Below are positions 61,630 through 64,000 of a DNA stretch of 64,000 bases, in pieces. The stretch covers positions 806,001-870,000 of the forward strand of contig NZ_JAFLRG010000002.1 in the NCBI RefSeq assembly GCF_017315725.1. The letters run 5' to 3'. Each line of letters starts with the position of its first letter. Position 1 is the first letter of the stretch. The notes under the pieces are model-generated. The model saw only the letters and a list, made by a program, of their open reading frames with translations, was not told the origin of the DNA and ran no database searches. The stretch is from Trinickia acidisoli (lineage in GTDB: Bacteria; Pseudomonadota; Gammaproteobacteria; Burkholderiales; Burkholderiaceae). The translations under genes were made by a program, and so were the position numbers.

Positions 61630-63006
61630 TCATGCCGTGATGTCTTTCGAAAGCCCTGTGTGAATCATGTCTTCAATTGAAGTGAGTTTCTCCCGCGGTT
61701 TCCCTAGATGCCTACCACTGGAAATTTCCTGCTCGTTGATCGCACACCAATCATTCCAACTCACTATTGGAGACTTGGTCAGAGATCGGATAAACGCCAA
61801 GTCAGGCGCGGGACGATCTGCCGGCATGCCGACTAGATCTCCCAGCATATGCTTCGTCGTCTCCGTGCTGTCGGAAAGATTCGTGCCGATAACCCCAGTA
61901 GGGCCACGCTTGATCCAGCCGGTGGTATAGAGCCCGGGAATGCGGTTGCCTTGGGCGTCAACCACTCGACCTTCGAGATTTGGAATCCGCGCGGAAAGGT
62001 CATCGAACGGTATCCCATCGACGCGTTGTCCGCGGTAACCCACGCAGCGCACCAGAAGATCGCACGGGACTGTGCTTACCGTGTCCTCTGAAAGCGCGAT
62101 CTGACCAAACGGCGGCCCGGACAGACGGTTGCTCGTCAACTCCAGTCCGGTGACTCGGTCGGTACCTTGGACTGCTTTCGGCGATCTCAGAAAATCGAAT
62201 TCGATGATTCGGTCATCAGCGCCATGCGGATGTTCGCGGTGTCCCAATGTGCTCAATATCTCCACGAGAGTTCGTTGCATCGCAGAACGGCTATCCGCGA
62301 GTTCGACCAGGCTGACGTCATTGAGTTCGAGATAACGAGGGTCGATCGCGACATGCCAGCCCTCGAGAGAGACGAGTTCACGAAGCTCCGCTGCGGTCAC
62401 CTTCAGTTGGGCTGGGCCGCGACGGCCGACGATCCGAATGCTTGAAATGCTGCTGGTCCGAAGCTGACTCAATGCGTAGCCGGAGATGTCGCTTGCGGCA
62501 AGGCGGTCAGGCGCGGAGGCCAGAATCCGAGCTACGTCGCAAGCTACATTTCCTTGTCCGATGATGACGACGGACCGGACTGTTGCAAGATCGATCGGCA
62601 AGCTCGCGTAGTCTGGGTGACCGTTGTACCAGCCGACGAAATCCGCCGCATCCACGATGCCGGGCAACCACTCGTTCTTTATCCCAAGCGGCGTTCCACC
62701 ACTCGCGCCAGTCGCGATCAGAAGGGCGCTGTATAGCGTCGTTAATGTCTCGACGCCGATGTCGTGGCCTACCCGGACATTGCCGAAGAATCGGAATCGT
62801 TCGGAGCCTGCTACCGTATCGAATACCCGAGTAACAGCCTTGATTTTCTGATGATCGGGCGCCACGCCGAAGCGCACGAGACCGAACGGGACGGGCAAGC
62901 GCTCATACATATCTACTTTTAAATTGCTATCACTGCGAAGCAGGTTCTGGGCGGCGAAGAACGCGGAAGGCCCACTACCCACGATGGCGACGGACTGGTT
63001 GCGCAT
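61630..63006 (-). CDS. FprA-type ferredoxin--NADP reductase
   Basis: 458 residues of the adrenodoxin-reductase/FprA family: FAD motif IVGSGPSAFFAA, the family's YERLPVPFGLVRFGVAPDH, NADP motif IGQGNVACDVARIL and the C-terminal WIKRGPTGVIGTN. Passes electrons between NADP(H) and the adjacent ferredoxin. AGGAGG precedes the ATG; 9 nt separate it from the ferredoxin gene. Local base composition is lower in GC than the rest of the window. Confidence 0.88.
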   Translation of the reverse strand: MRNQSVAIVGSGPSAFFAAQNLLRSDSNLKVDMYERLPVPFGLVRFGVAPDHQKIKAVTRVFDTVAGSERFRFFGNVRVGHDIGVETLTTLYSALLIATGASGGTPLGIKNEWLPGIVDAADFVGWYNGHPDYASLPIDLATVRSVVIIGQGNVACDVARILASAPDRLAASDISGYALSQLRTSSISSIRIVGRRGPAQLKVTAAELRELVSLEGWHVAIDPRYLELNDVSLVELADSRSAMQRTLVEILSTLGHREHPHGADDRIIEFDFLRSPKAVQGTDRVTGLELTSNRLSGPPFGQIALSEDTVSTVPCDLLVRCVGYRGQRVDGIPFDDLSARIPNLEGRVVDAQGNRIPGLYTTGWIKRGPTGVIGTNLSDSTETTKHMLGDLVGMPADRPAPDLAFIRSLTKSPIVSWNDWCAINEQEISSGRHLGKPREKLTSIEDMIHTGLSKDITA

Positions 63007-63015
63007 GGGAGCCTC

Positions 63016-63321
63016 CTAGAAACCCAGTTCCGCTCTGCGTTGTTCAGCACCCGGCAGCGGTGCATGCTGTATCGCGATGGGTGGCTTCAGCAGCGATTCC
63101 CTGGCGTTGATTTCGACCCATTCGCGTTTGTCCTCGGGAAGATCGAACTCGTCGAAAATCGCATTGACCGGGCACTTCGGCACGCACGCCGAACAATCTA
63201 TACAGACTGCCGGGTCGATGTAGAGCATGCTTTCACCAAGGCGGAAGGCTGCAACCGGGCATACAGTTACGCACTCGGTAAACCTGCACCCTTGGCAATT
63301 GTCGGTAACAACGATGGTCAT
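63016..63321 (-). CDS. 7Fe-type ferredoxin (FdxA-like)
   Basis: 101 residues. Cluster-binding cysteines are Cys9, Cys17 and Cys21 (DNCQGCRFTECVTVCP) and the CIDCSACVPKCP group, the pattern of [3Fe-4S][4Fe-4S] ferredoxins of the FdxA group. Electron carrier between FprA and the molybdoenzyme. ATG 63321 is inside the stop of the preceding gene (ATGA). Confidence 0.88.
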   Translation of the reverse strand: MTIVVTDNCQGCRFTECVTVCPVAAFRLGESMLYIDPAVCIDCSACVPKCPVNAIFDEFDLPEDKREWVEINARESLLKPPIAIQHAPLPGAEQRRAELGF

Positions 63322-64000
63322 GGCATCTCCTCTGTCGAATTCTCAACTGCCGCTTGCCTTACCTCGACCAACGTATCGTGGAAGGCGGCACCGCCACCCC
63401 AGTCTGAAAGTTGGTCATTGGTGAGCATATTGGCCACGCCCTTGTTTCGCTCGCCTTCCGCGGGCCAGGCAAAAGGCATCGAGACAAGTCCGGCGCGAAC
63501 TTTATCGCTTATCCTTGCCGTCACCGAGATGCATCCTCGGTCATTGAATACTTCAACGACATCTCCGTCGGAAATTCCTCGATGCTCGGCATCCTGCCGA
63601 CAGATATCTATCGAACAAGGTTCTTCGGATCGCCGATGTCGCGCCATGTTCGAGTAACAGGTGTTCAGAAAGTGTGATGATTTCTTCGTGATCAGGATCA
63701 AGGGGTAACGTGCGAAAAGCTGCGCATTTCCCCCGGGACTTTCTTCGAGCGGCTTGAACTCGGGGAGTGGGTCAAAGCCCGCGGCTTCCAACGACTCCGA
63801 ATAAAATTCGAGCTTGCCCGACGGCGTGGTGAATCCGCCGTCTTTAAACGGCAACCAACCGTCAGGTACATCAACTCGACGCCATCCGTTTTCGGACAAC
63901 GATTCGAAGTTGACGTTGTGCATCCACGGGTGCTCGACATCCAATACATCTCTAACCAATGTTTCGTCGTCGTCGAAGAGTGCCGCTTCGGTGAGTCCCA
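63318..64000 (-). CDS. Molybdopterin oxidoreductase, C-terminal part (partial)
   Basis: The frame is open to the window edge, so about 227 C-terminal codons are seen and the N-terminus lies beyond base 64000. The segment TTPSGKLEFYSESLEAAGFDPLPEF and the molybdopterin dinucleotide-binding beta-barrel (DVVEVFNDRGCISVTARISDKVRAG in parts, MPFAWP) are those of the DMSO-reductase family C-terminus. The substrate cannot be told from this part. Operon with ferredoxin and FprA genes. Confidence 0.82.
   Translation of the reverse strand, partial: GLTEAALFDDDETLVRDVLDVEHPWMHNVNFESLSENGWRRVDVPDGWLPFKDGGFTTPSGKLEFYSESLEAAGFDPLPEFKPLEESPGGNAQLFARYPLILITKKSSHFLNTCYSNMARHRRSEEPCSIDICRQDAEHRGISDGDVVEVFNDRGCISVTARISDKVRAGLVSMPFAWPAEGERNKGVANMLTNDQLSDWGGGAAFHDTLVEVRQAAVENSTEEMP

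Overview
The window is high-GC DNA from a member of the Burkholderiaceae, most likely Burkholderia sensu lato (Paraburkholderia, Trinickia or Caballeronia). The evidence is the gene complement: an RsaL-linked LuxI/LuxR pair, an RsaM-type protein, the typical H-NS paralogue, AraC/LysR-controlled amino-acid catabolic clusters and many two-component systems. No tRNA, rRNA or CRISPR array was seen.

Layout. (1) 1-3.9 kb: end of an NfrB-type glycosyltransferase, an NfrA-like outer-membrane TPR protein, a YbcH-like lipoprotein and a secreted clan-A-type glycosidase, together an exopolysaccharide locus. (2) 4.1-9.7 kb: 4-hydroxyproline catabolism (epimerase, three-part D-hydroxyproline dehydrogenase, DapA-family deaminase, PAS-AraC regulator). 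(3) 11.4-18.9 kb: L-pipecolate/lysine catabolism (AmaA-like oxidase, two LysR regulators, HglS 2-oxoadipate dioxygenase/decarboxylase, aminotransferase, AmaB-type dehydrogenase). (4) 19.0-20.8 kb: HTH-receiver protein and a 3-methyladenine DNA glycosylase preceded by a 16-codon ORF. (5) 20.7-23.8 kb: quorum-sensing system 1, luxI-rsaL-luxR, in which an IS630-type element sits between luxI and its lux box. (6) 24.3-27.6 kb: CBS protein, ribA, and an AbiEi-like/Fic toxin-antitoxin pair bracketed by a duplication of the ribA 3' end. (7) 27.5-31.7 kb: quorum-sensing system 2, luxR / rsaM-luxI, followed in the luxI operon by a cytochrome P450 homologue that has lost its heme site and by a protein of unknown function. 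(8) 31.8-40.5 kb: valine/isobutyrate catabolism (HIBCH, mmsB, mmsA, acyl-CoA synthetase, acyl-CoA dehydrogenase, AraC regulator) carrying two copies of a 76-bp intergenic repeat. (9) 40.6-60.9 kb: a dense signalling region with five histidine kinases, four response regulators, H-NS, a SPINDLY-type glycosyltransferase, a FecR/LysM protein and a GGDEF protein with an altered motif. (10) 61.1-64 kb: small envelope proteins, then a lower-GC redox operon (molybdoenzyme, 7Fe-type ferredoxin, FprA-type reductase) running off the window.

How it fits together. The catabolic clusters form discrete modules with their own regulators. The most unusual part is the pair of quorum-sensing loci. They share a lux-box form (CTGNCA-N4-TGACAG-like) at the same distance from both luxI genes. 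System 1 has been re-wired by an insertion sequence, and system 2 drives a short operon of atypical genes.
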